A stretch of 64,000 bases of DNA, taken from positions 3,286,001-3,350,000 of the forward strand of contig NZ_CP108454.1 of NCBI RefSeq assembly GCF_036240795.1, given 5' to 3'. Each line of letters starts with the position of its first letter. Within the stretch, counting starts at the first letter, position 1. A program made the position numbers and the translations under genes. The stretch is from Streptomyces sp. NBC_01268 (GTDB lineage: Bacteria > Actinomycetota > Actinomycetes > Streptomycetales > Streptomycetaceae). The notes beneath the pieces are model-generated. The model saw only the letters and a program-made list of their open reading frames with translations. It was not told the origin of the DNA and made no database searches. This document shows, one piece after another, positions 50,465-61,241 of the stretch.

Positions 50465-51490
50465 CTACTCCGCCGCGACGGTGGATTCGGCCTTCAACTC
50501 AAGGCTCTGACCAGGGATGATGAGGTCCGGGTCCGCACCGACCGTGTTCTTGTTGGCGTCATAGAGGGCGGCCCAGCCGCCGGGCAGCGCGTTCTCCTGC
50601 GCAATGTCCGACAGGCTGTCACCCGGCTTGACGGTGTATTCGTCAGCCTTGCCCGAGTTGTCCGACTTCTCCCCGGTGACCGCGCTCTCCGTCGACTCCG
50701 CGCCGTCGGCGCCCTCGCCCGTCGACCCGTCAGTCGGGGCCGCATGACGCCCGGATTCGGGCGCGGTGTCCGAGTTGCCCGAATCCTCCGGCGCAGCGTC
50801 ACCGCGGTGCTTGCCCGTGCCGGGAGCAGCCGGGTCCGTCGTGCCGGGCGTGCCGGGCGTGCCGGGCGTGCCGGAGGTGTCCGGCGTGCCGGGCGTGACC
50901 GGCGTGCTCGGCGTCGCGGAGCCGTCGGGGGTGGCCGGGGTCACGGGCGGGGTCGTGGCGCCGCCCGACGGCGTGGCCGGCGTCACGGGGGTGGCCGGGG
51001 TCGTGGCGGTCGTCCCGGAGCCGGCCGGCTGACCGTCGGTCCGGTTGGACTCGGCGACCGGGCCCGTGGACGCCTTGGGCTTGACGGCGGGCCCCGGGGA
51101 GACAGCGGGCTTCTTGCCGTCGTTCTTCAGACCGGCGATCGGCGCACAGGTGGCCCACTGGGTGTCGCCCGCGGCGAGCGCCTTGTCGGCGATGGCGATC
51201 TGCTGCGCCCGGCTGGCGAGGTCGGGGCTCGGCGCGTACGCCAGGCCGCCGTGCCGCTCCCAGCTCTCCTGGGTGAACTGGAGACCGCCGTAGAGTCCGT
51301 TGCCGAAGTTGGCGCTCCACGCGCCGCCCGACTCGCATTCGGCGACCCGGTCCCAGGTCGGGGCGTCCGCCGCGGAGGCGGAGCCGGTGGCGAGCAACGG
51401 CAGGGCCATGGCCGAGCCGGTGACGCCCGCCGCGACGACGAGAGCGGGGGCCTGGCGGGGTCTGCGGTGTCGTCCGTTCCCGGAGCGCAT
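50465..51490 (-). CDS. Second Rpf-type transglycosylase with Pro/Thr repeat and LysM domain
   Basis: The 341-aa secreted protein has a signal peptide, an Rpf domain with catalytic Glu53 in AECESGGAWS and GLQFTQESW, a long Pro/Thr/Gly-rich linker (TPGTPGTPGTT type, about 150-225), an acidic segment and a C-terminal LysM (YTVKPGDSLSDIAQENA). ATG 51490 gives MRSGNGRHRR. Its leader lacks the ydaO consensus, so it is regulated differently from its neighbour. Confidence 0.92.
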   Translation of the reverse strand: MRSGNGRHRRPRQAPALVVAAGVTGSAMALPLLATGSASAADAPTWDRVAECESGGAWSANFGNGLYGGLQFTQESWERHGGLAYAPSPDLASRAQQIAIADKALAAGDTQWATCAPIAGLKNDGKKPAVSPGPAVKPKASTGPVAESNRTDGQPAGSGTTATTPATPVTPATPSGGATTPPVTPATPDGSATPSTPVTPGTPDTSGTPGTPGTPGTTDPAAPGTGKHRGDAAPEDSGNSDTAPESGRHAAPTDGSTGEGADGAESTESAVTGEKSDNSGKADEYTVKPGDSLSDIAQENALPGGWAALYDANKNTVGADPDLIIPGQSLELKAESTVAAE

Positions 51491-51614
51491 ACGGACTGCC
51501 TTTCGCGTGGCTGCTGAGATGCCGGTGAACGTAGCGGCATTCGAACGTGAGTCACAAGTCGATGCAGCGGAGATCACGCGAAGATCACATTTCTGACGTG
51601 CCGTCAGTCACGCG

Positions 51615-52892
<1,278 letters not shown>

Positions 52893-52983
52893 GCTCCCGA
52901 CACTAACCCCCCGCCCGGGCGGGCACGCGCCCCCGTACGGTCGCGCGGCCCGCCCGCTCGTCACCTCCGGGCGTACCCCTCTC

Positions 52984-55900
52984 CTACAGCCGGGCGTACA
53001 CGCCCTTCGCCGTCAGCTGGTCGAAGGCCAGCCGGACCACGGTGGTGCTGTCGACCGGGAGCGGACCGCCCACGGTGGTGATCTCCGCGTCCGTCAGGTG
53101 GCGCCGGATCAGCGTGAACTCGTCCAGCGAGCCCGTCAGCCGGTCCTTGTCCGCCCCCACGCTGTCGGGGCGCGCCCCGAGCTGGAGGCCGCGCACGTCG
53201 AAGCCGTCCTCGGAGGTCACGGCACCGGAGACGGCACCGGTCGCCACGGACTGCAGGGCGGTGCCGTCGCCGACCGACAGGGTCAGCGTGCCGCCCTGCC
53301 GGCGCAGCACGACGTGCCGCCAGGTGCCGTCGCCGAAGACGGTCCCGGCCGGGGCCGCCGCCTCCAGGCCGGTGATGCCCCGGTCGGTCTGGACGTGGGC
53401 GACGACCTTGTTCTCCTGGGAGAGGGCGCGGATCCACAGCTGGCGTTCCGAGGTACCGGTCCCGTACGCCCAGACGAGCACCGGGCTGGTGTTGTCGGCC
53501 TGCCGGAAGCGCACCCAGGTCGCCAGGGTGAAGTCGCCCGAGCCGAGCGCCCGGTCCTCCCCGTAGGGGAGCTCCACGGCGCCGGTCCTCCCGTCGAGGT
53601 CGAGGCCGCGGCCGAACCGGCCGCCGGTGTCGGTGACGGTGGCGCCGGGGCGCACGACGCCGTGGCCGCAGTGCCGGGAGGCGTCGGGGGTGGCGCGGGC
53701 GGCCGGGTCGTCGGCGGGCCGGGTCACCAGGTGCTGCTCGGTGTGGCCGCCCTCCATGGTCCACCAGACGTACGGGTCGCGCGGGGCGCTCGATCCGCCG
53801 ACGGCCGTGTTGTAGAGGCCGGTCTCCTCGGTCGCCGTCAGGGCCCGCTTGTAGTAGCGGAAGTCGTCGAGCTGGCCGGTGAGGACGTCGGTGCCGGTGG
53901 GCTTGGAGCCGACGCGGAAGCCCTCGGGGGCGGCGATGCCGTCCGTGAAGGAGCCGGTCAGGCCCTCGGCGGTGGTGGGGGTGCCGTTGTCGACGCGCAG
54001 GGTGACGGTGGTCGCCCCGGCCTCCGGGGTGGCCTTCTTGCGGGTCAGGGTCAGCAGGTGCCAGGCGTTGTCGCCGAACGCGACCCGGTCGGTCCTCGTG
54101 TCGATCACGTCGAGCGGGATCGAGGCGCCGGCGGTCTCCAGGCGGGCCGTCAGCCGGTCGGCGGACGGCTTGGCCCGCACCCACAGCGAGGGCTTGCCCG
54201 AGGTGGACCCGTACGCCCAGAGCAGCGCCGCGTCCTGCGGGTTCGCCGTGGAGTCGTAACGGAACCAGAGGGCGAAGGTGAACTCGCCCGTGCCGTTGTC
54301 GACGGCGGGGACGTAGGGCACCTCCACGCCCGGCAGGTTCGGGCCGACGGCGAGGGCGCCGCCTCCGATGCGGCCCTTGACGACCGCGCTCTCGGTGCTG
54401 GTGGTGCCGAGCACGGTGCCGTCGGCGCAGTGGCCGGAGACGTCGTCCTGGATGCGGGTGTTCACGAGGGCGACCGGGTCGGCGGTGTCGATCACCTCGA
54501 AGGGGAGGTGGGCCTTCAGCGCGGCCGGGGCCACGTCCTCGGGCCGCGCCCCGCGCAGGGCCTCCCGGTCCTGGTCGGACAGGACCGTGCCGTACAGCCG
54601 GAACTCGTCGAGGGTGCCGGTGAACCCGTCGGTGGCGTCCGTGCCGGGCTTGTCGCCGAGGCGGATGCCGGACGGGTCGGCGGTGCGCGCCGGGGCGAGC
54701 CGGCCGACGTCGGTGCGGGTGTCCTGGGCGGAGAGGCCGTCGACCCGGAGGGTGACGGCGGCGCCCTGGCGGGTGAGGACCAGGTGGTGCCAGAGGCCGT
54801 CGCCGAAGGCCTTCGCGGTCGGGTGCGCGGGAGCCTTGAGGGTCAGCGTGACGTGCTGCCCGCTGTCGCCCTCGACCCGGGCCATGACCTGGTCGTTCTG
54901 CGGCTGCACCCGGACCCACACCTGCGGCCGGGGGTCGCCGACCCCGTACGCCCACAGCAGGGTCTGCTGCGGGGTGGCGGCGGTGGCGTCGTACCGGAAG
55001 AAGAGGGAGTACGTGACGTCCCCGGCGCCCGGGTCGAGCTCGGGCGCGTACGGCAGGTCGGCGGAGCCGGCGTTGCCGCCGGCGCCGCCGTCCAGCTTGA
55101 GGCCCTGCCCGAAGCTCCGCGTGCCGAACTGCGCGCCCGGGGCGAGCGTGGCGCCGCTGCCGAGGTAGGCGTCGTCGGCCTGGACGGTCGTGTCGGGGCT
55201 GGTGCGGCCGGCGGCCGGGGAGGTCTGCGGTAGCGCGGTGCCCTGGGCGGCGAAGGTGCCGGGGATGCCGAGCTCGCCGACGGTGAAGCGGGTGAAGTAG
55301 ACGTGCTCGGCCGAGAAGGTCTGGCCGCCCTCGTGCACCATGCCGATCTCGCCGGCGGACAGCTCGGCCAGGTCGGAGTAGCCGGCCCGGTCCCCGAGCA
55401 CCTTGGCGACCTGCCCGCCGGGGGCGTCCTGCCAGGTCTCCCCGCGGTCGTCGGAGTAGCGGATCCGCATGCCCTGGCGCAGCGTCATGTGCGAGGGCGT
55501 CGACATGAGGAGGAGGTCGCCGGGGCGGCTGCGGTAGGTCTGGCGGGGTGCGAGCAGGCCGACCTGCACGTCCGGCCCCTTGAATCCCCTGGTCAGCCCC
55601 AGCTTCGGCACCTTGAGGGCGCCGGTCGTGTCGTCGACGGCGCTCGTGTGGGTGCGGTGGCCCTCCACCTGGGTGGCGTCGGTCGCGCTGACCCGTACGT
55701 CGTAGGGGCTGCGGGCGCTGACGTAGACCTGGCCGCCGGGCAGTTCGGCCACCACCGGCTCGCCGGGCTTGGCGACGGGGGCGTCCGCGGTGGTGCCGGG
55801 CGGCAGCGCGGGCAGGTCCTCGGCGCGCAGGAAGGAGTTCTCCGTGACGCTCGCGGTCCAGTTCCGGCCGTGGTCGTCGCTGTAGAGGACGCCGGCCCGC

Positions 55901-56619
55901 TGGTCCTCGGCCCCGGCGGTGTCGCTCGCGGTCTCGTAGGCGCCGACGACCAGGCGCCCGGCGTGCGGGCCCTCCTGGATCTGGATGCCGTGCGAGGGGC
56001 CGGTGCCGAACCACTTCCGGCCGCTCGTCGTCAGGCGCGGAACGGCCCGCGGGGCGCCGAAGCTCAGGCCGTCGTCGTCGCTCTGCTGCACCCAGGACAT
56101 GCGGGTGCTGACCGGGGTGGAGGTCTCGGAGTTGGAGAGGAGCAGGACGGTGCCGTCCTCGTCGGCGACCGGCGAGGGGTTGCCGCGCACGTGCGGTGCG
56201 TCCGGGTCGGTCTCGGTGCCGGAGAGGACGACCCGGATCGGGGACCAGGTGCGTCCGTCGTTGGTGGAGCGGCGCATCACGATGTCGATGGGGCCGCGGT
56301 CCGCGCACGAGGGGGAGGTGCGGCCCTCGGCGAAGGCGAGCAGGGAGCCCTTGGCGGTCTTCACCAGGGTCGGGATGCGGAAGCAGCCGTAGCCGGCGGT
56401 CCCGGAGCGGAAGAGGACCTGCTGGGTGCCGAGGTCGCCGTCGGCGGATATGCGGGTGCCGCTCGCGGCTGCGGGTGCCGCGGCGGCGAGGCCGAGCGCG
56501 GGCACCATCGGGAGGAGGGCCGCGAGGGCGGCGAGGGAGACCGGCCAGGCCCCCGGGCGGCGCCCGCCGCTATGTCGCCCGGACTCACGTTTGCCATGTC
56601 CACTGCGGAATCGGTTCAT
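52984..56619 (-). CDS. Secreted exo-alpha-sialidase with three C-terminal LamG-like domains
   Basis: The 1211-aa protein has a signal peptide ending near residue 53, a GH33 six-bladed propeller (about 60-450) with FRIP at 80-83, four Asp boxes (STNDGRTW 118, SDDDGLSF 180, SDDHGRNW 247, SDDRGETW 389) and nucleophile Tyr414 in AGYSDLAE. Three LamG-like repeats follow (about 505-690, 750-935, 1000-1185), each with LLWAYG/VLVWAYG and GxLDEF elements. It cleaves terminal sialic acids from extracellular glycans. No neuraminate catabolic genes are adjacent. Confidence 0.93.
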   Translation of the reverse strand: MNRFRSGHGKRESGRHSGGRRPGAWPVSLAALAALLPMVPALGLAAAAPAAASGTRISADGDLGTQQVLFRSGTAGYGCFRIPTLVKTAKGSLLAFAEGRTSPSCADRGPIDIVMRRSTNDGRTWSPIRVVLSGTETDPDAPHVRGNPSPVADEDGTVLLLSNSETSTPVSTRMSWVQQSDDDGLSFGAPRAVPRLTTSGRKWFGTGPSHGIQIQEGPHAGRLVVGAYETASDTAGAEDQRAGVLYSDDHGRNWTASVTENSFLRAEDLPALPPGTTADAPVAKPGEPVVAELPGGQVYVSARSPYDVRVSATDATQVEGHRTHTSAVDDTTGALKVPKLGLTRGFKGPDVQVGLLAPRQTYRSRPGDLLLMSTPSHMTLRQGMRIRYSDDRGETWQDAPGGQVAKVLGDRAGYSDLAELSAGEIGMVHEGGQTFSAEHVYFTRFTVGELGIPGTFAAQGTALPQTSPAAGRTSPDTTVQADDAYLGSGATLAPGAQFGTRSFGQGLKLDGGAGGNAGSADLPYAPELDPGAGDVTYSLFFRYDATAATPQQTLLWAYGVGDPRPQVWVRVQPQNDQVMARVEGDSGQHVTLTLKAPAHPTAKAFGDGLWHHLVLTRQGAAVTLRVDGLSAQDTRTDVGRLAPARTADPSGIRLGDKPGTDATDGFTGTLDEFRLYGTVLSDQDREALRGARPEDVAPAALKAHLPFEVIDTADPVALVNTRIQDDVSGHCADGTVLGTTSTESAVVKGRIGGGALAVGPNLPGVEVPYVPAVDNGTGEFTFALWFRYDSTANPQDAALLWAYGSTSGKPSLWVRAKPSADRLTARLETAGASIPLDVIDTRTDRVAFGDNAWHLLTLTRKKATPEAGATTVTLRVDNGTPTTAEGLTGSFTDGIAAPEGFRVGSKPTGTDVLTGQLDDFRYYKRALTATEETGLYNTAVGGSSAPRDPYVWWTMEGGHTEQHLVTRPADDPAARATPDASRHCGHGVVRPGATVTDTGGRFGRGLDLDGRTGAVELPYGEDRALGSGDFTLATWVRFRQADNTSPVLVWAYGTGTSERQLWIRALSQENKVVAHVQTDRGITGLEAAAPAGTVFGDGTWRHVVLRRQGGTLTLSVGDGTALQSVATGAVSGAVTSEDGFDVRGLQLGARPDSVGADKDRLTGSLDEFTLIRRHLTDAEITTVGGPLPVDSTTVVRLAFDQLTAKGVYARL

Positions 56620-56720
56620 GATCGAGAACCTAGACGCCCGCCGCTCGGGGAAGCCCGGATTCCGCCTCCGGCCCCGCGGTTGTGATCGTCACGTGACGCC
56701 CCGTGGCCTAGATTCACCCC

Positions 56721-57932
56721 GTGGATGCCCAGTTGCTCAGAAGTACGTTCGCGGTCGTCGAGAGACGGGCCGAGCACGCCGTCACCTTCTTCTACTCGCA
56801 CCTCTTCTGGAACAACCCGGGCATGCGCGCGCTCTTCCCCCAGGACCTGGCCCCCCAGCGCGACCGCCTCTTCGCCGCCCTCACCCATGTGGTGACCCAC
56901 CTGGAGGAGCCGCGACTCGCCCACTACCTGCGCGAACTGGGCCGCGACCACCGCAAGTTCCTCGCCACGCCCGCCCTCTACTCCGCCGTCGGCACCAGCC
57001 TGCTCGCCGCCTTCGCGCACGCCTCGGGACCCGCCTGGACGATCGAGGCCGAGAAGGCCTGGACCGAGGCGTACGGGCGGGTCGCCGAGCTGATGGCGGC
57101 CGGCGCCGAGGAGTCCGAGAAGGAGGGGCAGCCGGCCTGGTGGGACGCCGACGTCGTCGGCCACGAGCGGTACGGGGACGACCTGGCCCTGCTGACCCTG
57201 CGGCCCCGCCGCCCCTACCCGTACCTGCCCGGGCAGTACGTCAGCGTCAGCACCCTCCACGTGCCCCGGGTCTGGCGCACCTACTCCCTCGCCAACGCGC
57301 CCCGCGCCGACGGCACCCTCGAACTCCACGTCAGCCGGGTCACGGGCGGCCCGATGAGCACCGCCCTCACCGAACTGCTGCGGGTCGGCGAGACACTGCG
57401 GCTCAGCAGCCCCGGCGGCGCGCTCACCGCCCGCACCCCGCCCGGAAAGCCCCGCACCTACATCGCGGCCGGCACCGGCTGGGCACCCGTGCGGGCCCTC
57501 CTGGAGGAGGCCGCCGAGGACGAACCCGAGCTGGAGGGGCGCCTGTTCGTCGTCGCCCGGGCCAAGGAGTACCTGTACGGGAGACCGGACGCCGAGCGGT
57601 TGTGCGCGCTCATACCCGGCCTGCACGTCACCTACATCACCGCCGCGCCCCGCCGCCCCCGCGACCAGGCCACCGAACGCCTCGTCCAGGCCCTCCGGGC
57701 GGCCGTCCACTGGCCGGCCCACGACGTCTACCTCGCCGGCCCGCCCGGCTTCCTCGGCGAGGTCGCCGAGGAACTGGAGGAGCTCGGCACCGACCCGGCG
57801 CGCGTCTTCCACGACACGCTCCCGGCCGTGGGCCGCTACACCACACGCCCCAACACCCGCGCGGAGTGGCTGATCGAGCCGCCCCCGCTGCACTGGCACA
57901 ACCCGGAGGCCCGGGCCCCGCGCGAGAGATGA
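56721..57932 (+). CDS. Flavohaemoglobin-like globin with FAD/NAD reductase domain
   Basis: The 403-aa protein has a globin domain (about 1-135) with B10 Tyr25 in FFYSHLF and proximal His77 in GRDHRKF, then an FAD domain with RTYS (186-189) and an NAD domain with GTGWAP (251-256). This is the layout of Hmp nitric oxide dioxygenases. Sequence differs from classic Hmp (the reductase resembles ferredoxin reductase-like oxygenase reductases). GTG 56721 start. It diverges from the sialidase gene. Confidence 0.9.
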   Translation: MDAQLLRSTFAVVERRAEHAVTFFYSHLFWNNPGMRALFPQDLAPQRDRLFAALTHVVTHLEEPRLAHYLRELGRDHRKFLATPALYSAVGTSLLAAFAHASGPAWTIEAEKAWTEAYGRVAELMAAGAEESEKEGQPAWWDADVVGHERYGDDLALLTLRPRRPYPYLPGQYVSVSTLHVPRVWRTYSLANAPRADGTLELHVSRVTGGPMSTALTELLRVGETLRLSSPGGALTARTPPGKPRTYIAAGTGWAPVRALLEEAAEDEPELEGRLFVVARAKEYLYGRPDAERLCALIPGLHVTYITAAPRRPRDQATERLVQALRAAVHWPAHDVYLAGPPGFLGEVAEELEELGTDPARVFHDTLPAVGRYTTRPNTRAEWLIEPPPLHWHNPEARAPRER

Positions 57933-57957
57933 ACCCCCGGGCCCCGGCCCCTGGCTG

Positions 57958-58944
57958 CTACTCGGTGCCGACGCCCTCGCCGACGCCCTCCGCCTCGCGG
58001 ATCGCGTCCCGGTAGAGCCGGCCGGCCGCCCGCAGCGCCGCCTCCGGGTCGACCCCGGCGGCCTCCGCCCGTACCGCGAGGGCGAGCAGCTCGTACCCGA
58101 TGCCGTCCCCCGTGGGCGGGGCGACGCCCAGCCCGGCCGTGCGCACCCGGCCCGCCAGCTTCGCGGCGAGCGCGAGACCCGGCTGCCCGAGCGGCACCCC
58201 GTCGGTCACGGACTCCCGCCGCTTCTCGGCGGCCTTGGTCCGCAGCCAGTGCTCCTTGACCTCCTCCGGCGTCTCGGCGGTCGCGTCGCCGAAGACGTGC
58301 GGATGCCGGTGGATCAGCTTCTCCACGATCGTCCCGGCCACGTCGTCCACGGAGAACGGCTCCTCGGCGTCCTCCTGCGCGATCCTGGCGTGGAACACCA
58401 CCTGGAGCAGCACGTCGCCGAGCTCCTCGCGCAGCGCCTCCCGGTCGCCGTCCTCGATGGCCTCGACGAGCTCGTACGCCTCCTCGATCGCGTACTTCGC
58501 CAGCCCCTCGTGCGTCTGCCGCGAGGACCACGGGCACTCCCGCCGGATGCGGTCCATGACCTGCACGAGGTCGAGCAGCCGGGCCCCCGGAAGGTCGTAC
58601 GAGCCGGGCAGCAGCTCCAGGTCGGGCATGGCCACGCGGCCCGAACCGGCGAGCCGGGCGAGGCCGTCGGTCAGCGCCGCGTCCCCCTCCCCCGACGGCA
58701 GCACGAGGACGGTCCGGCCCCCCGCGCACGCCTCGACCAGCTCCTGGGCCGAGGGCCGCAGGAGCTCGACGTCGACCCCGGCCTCGCGCAGATACGGCAG
58801 CTGGGGGTGGCCGGCGTCGGGGCACAGCACCCGGTCGGCCGCGCGCAGCGCCTGCCAGGCGGGCCAGGACAGCAGCCCGGGCGCGACGCGGTGGCTGGCG
58901 GTGAGCAGGACGATGCGGCCGGGGTCAGGGTTCTGGGCGTTCAC
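57958..58944 (-). CDS. mazG: Nucleoside triphosphate pyrophosphohydrolase, MazG
   Basis: The 328-aa protein has an N-terminal ~115-residue part that resembles the tetrapyrrole-methylase-like half of YabN, and a MazG domain with metal ligands EE154-155, E158, EE173-174 and D177. MazG hydrolyses NTPs to NMP and pyrophosphate, helping clear aberrant nucleotides or lower (p)ppGpp. Start GTG 58944. Fused forms are common in actinobacteria. Confidence 0.92.
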   Translation of the reverse strand: MNAQNPDPGRIVLLTASHRVAPGLLSWPAWQALRAADRVLCPDAGHPQLPYLREAGVDVELLRPSAQELVEACAGGRTVLVLPSGEGDAALTDGLARLAGSGRVAMPDLELLPGSYDLPGARLLDLVQVMDRIRRECPWSSRQTHEGLAKYAIEEAYELVEAIEDGDREALREELGDVLLQVVFHARIAQEDAEEPFSVDDVAGTIVEKLIHRHPHVFGDATAETPEEVKEHWLRTKAAEKRRESVTDGVPLGQPGLALAAKLAGRVRTAGLGVAPPTGDGIGYELLALAVRAEAAGVDPEAALRAAGRLYRDAIREAEGVGEGVGTE

Positions 58945-58970
58945 CCTCCGAACCTACCCCGGCCCACGGG

Positions 58971-59609
58971 TCACAGGTTCTGCTCGGGCGCCCTGGTGAT
59001 CTGCCGCACCCACGGCGCGGTGTAGGCGGCGAGCTGGATCTTGTCGTCGTCCCAGCTCCCGAAGCGCGGGTTGACGTCGATCCGCAGCGCCTTGGAGGCC
59101 TGCCCGAAGGCCTCGGTGAGCTTCTTCTGCCCCTCGGGGGTGTCGGTGACGCCCAGCTTCTCGGCGATCTTGTTCATGAGGACGGCCCGCCGTGCGACGT
59201 CGTCGATCTGGTCGGGCGCGACGCCCTGCTGCTGGAGCAGCACGGCCGCCATCTGCTGCTCGCCGCCGCTCTGGCGGGCGAAGTCGCCGCGGGTCTTCTG
59301 GATCTCCCCACGGCTCGCGCTGACCCCGTTGTCCGCGGCGACCTTGTCGACGACCCGGTCGAAGATCATGCCGTGCAGCTTGCGCCGGCTGAGGTCACCG
59401 GTCTCCTTGATCAGCTGCACGGACTGCGGGGAGGCCTGCTGGGCGGCCCGCACGTCCTCGACCTGCGCCTGCAGGCTGGAGACCTCGATCCGCTGCCCGC
59501 CGACGACGGCCGCCGCCCCGGGATGGGCGTCACTGCCGCAGGCGGTGAGGAGGGGGGCCGCGGCGAGCAGGGCGACGGCGGAGACGGAGAGCGCGGTGCG
59601 GCGGTGCAA
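58971..59609 (-). CDS. SurA N-terminal domain lipoprotein
   Basis: The 212-aa protein has a lipobox LLTAC (Cys24) and a helical SurA_N-type chaperone domain (VGGQRIEVSSLQAQVEDVRA). No parvulin PPIase domain follows. It is exported and lipid-anchored, possibly a chaperone. The start reads TTG 59609 with GGGAGG upstream. It lies 26 bp past mazG. Confidence 0.88.
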   Translation of the reverse strand: MHRRTALSVSAVALLAAAPLLTACGSDAHPGAAAVVGGQRIEVSSLQAQVEDVRAAQQASPQSVQLIKETGDLSRRKLHGMIFDRVVDKVAADNGVSASRGEIQKTRGDFARQSGGEQQMAAVLLQQQGVAPDQIDDVARRAVLMNKIAEKLGVTDTPEGQKKLTEAFGQASKALRIDVNPRFGSWDDDKIQLAAYTAPWVRQITRAPEQNL

Positions 59610-59690
59610 AGGAGCCTCCCGGCGTGGGTCGTGCGTCAGTGGGACGACCGTGCGGTGATCGATGTTAGGCAGTCGCCGTGGCCCGGGCCA

Positions 59691-60146
59691 CTACTTGGAA
59701 GCGACTGTTTCGGTCAACGACTCACGTGTTCGGGTGGTGTCGGGTCCCAGCATGATCGTCCGGGAGAGCAGGAAGGTGACCGGGATGGCCGCCGCCGCGG
59801 CGATCAGCGGCGCGTAGGTGCTGTCGACGGACAGCAGGTCCACCAGGACGTAGACGCCGACGGTCGTGATGACGAAGTTGGCGGCGTTGGTCAGCGGGAA
59901 GAGGAGGAACTTCCGCCAGGTGGGGCGGGTCCGGTAGGTGAAGTACGAGGTGAGGAAGAACGAGCCGACCATGGAGAGCGCGAACGCCAGGACATGGGCG
60001 GCGAGGTACGGGAGCCGGAGCCCGAGGAGCAGGTAGAGGCCGTAGTACGTACCGGTGTTGACGGCGCCGACCAGGGCGAAGCGCACCACCTGCCAGACGA
60101 CCTCGGTGCGGGTCGTCCGCGTCGGCGGTGTCGGCGGCGGCGTCAT
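59691..60146 (-). CDS. GtrA-family membrane protein (putative flippase)
   Basis: The 151-aa protein has four helices of GtrA type (VVRFALVGAVNTGTYYGLYL; SYFTYRTRPTWRKFLLFPLT). GtrA proteins are proposed to flip undecaprenyl-phosphate-hexose. ATG 60146 overlaps the GT2 stop (ATGA), so the pair is coupled. With the GT2 and the divergent YfhO protein it forms a likely three-part glycosylation system. Confidence 0.9.
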   Translation of the reverse strand: MTPPPTPPTRTTRTEVVWQVVRFALVGAVNTGTYYGLYLLLGLRLPYLAAHVLAFALSMVGSFFLTSYFTYRTRPTWRKFLLFPLTNAANFVITTVGVYVLVDLLSVDSTYAPLIAAAAAIPVTFLLSRTIMLGPDTTRTRESLTETVASK

Positions 60147-61105
60147 CGGCGCAGGAGCTCCTCGTCGCGGGCGCGCGGGGCCGGGACGGCCGCGTTGGTG
60201 GCCTTCACCAGGAAGTGCGGGCGCCGCTTCACCTCGTAGTAGATGCGCCCGACGTACTCGCCGACAAGCCCCAGCATCACCATCTGCACGCCGGCGAGCG
60301 CCGTGACCGTGACGAGCAGGGTGACGTAGCCGGGGGTGTCCACCCCGTTCACCAGGGCGACGCCGACGATCCAGGCGGCGTACGCGAAAGCCACCGCGAC
60401 CAGCGTCATTCCGAGATAGACGGCGGCCCGCAGCGGCTTGTTGTTGAACGAGATGAGACCGTCGAGGCCGTAGTTCAGCAGCTTTCCGAACGTCCATTTC
60501 GAACGCCCGTCCTCGCGCACGGCATTCTCGTACGAGAAGGTCGTCGTCCGGAATCCGACCCAGGCGAAGATCCCCTTCGAGAACCGGTTGTATTCGGTCA
60601 GTTCGAGAATCGCCTCGACCGTGCGGCGGGAAAGCAGCCGGAAGTCGCCGACCCCGTCGACCAGCTCCACGTCCACCAGCCGGTTGATCGCCCAGTAATA
60701 GGCGCGGGCGGTCAGGGTGCGGGTGACCCGGTCGCCGGTGCGGGTGCGCCGGGCGATGACCTGGTCGTACCCCTCGCCGTGCAGGGCCACCATGCGGTGC
60801 ACGAGCTCCGGCGGATGCTGGAGGTCGGCGTCCATGATGACGACGGCGTCGCCGCCCGCGTGCCGGAGGCCGGCCAGCATCGCGGCCTCCTTGCCGAAGT
60901 TGCGGCTGAAGGAGACGTAGCGCGCCCGGGGATCGCCTGCGGCGATCTCCTCCAGGAGCGGCAGCGTACGGTCATGGCTTCCGTCGTCCACGTAGACGAT
61001 CTCGAATTCTCCGTCGAAACGGGAGAGTTCCTTCGTCACATGGTCGTGGAAGCGACCGATGATCTCTTCTTCGTTGAAGCACGGGACCACGATCGAGAGC
61101 AGCAC
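60143..61105 (-). CDS. GtrB/DPM1-type glycosyltransferase family 2
   Basis: The 320-aa enzyme has a GT-A fold: SIVVPCFNEEE, VDDGSHDRT, and the metal-binding MDADLQHP, plus two C-terminal helices (AAVYLGMTLVAVAFAYAAWI; VTLLVTVTALAGVQMVMLGL). It would load a sugar from a nucleotide donor onto undecaprenyl phosphate. GTG 61105 is preferred because the family begins at LLSIVVP; GTG 61114 is an option. No clear Shine-Dalgarno precedes it. Confidence 0.9.
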   Translation of the reverse strand: MLLSIVVPCFNEEEIIGRFHDHVTKELSRFDGEFEIVYVDDGSHDRTLPLLEEIAAGDPRARYVSFSRNFGKEAAMLAGLRHAGGDAVVIMDADLQHPPELVHRMVALHGEGYDQVIARRTRTGDRVTRTLTARAYYWAINRLVDVELVDGVGDFRLLSRRTVEAILELTEYNRFSKGIFAWVGFRTTTFSYENAVREDGRSKWTFGKLLNYGLDGLISFNNKPLRAAVYLGMTLVAVAFAYAAWIVGVALVNGVDTPGYVTLLVTVTALAGVQMVMLGLVGEYVGRIYYEVKRRPHFLVKATNAAVPAPRARDEELLRR

Positions 61106-61241
61106 GCACGACACGACAACGGGTGCGGATGTCGGCGCCGGATTCGACCGGTGACGGGGAGGCGACCATTGAATGAACTGACCTTCCCGTACACCGGTTT
61201 CACACCTTCGCGTCCGTTCTCGCTGCCATATTCGGAACACG

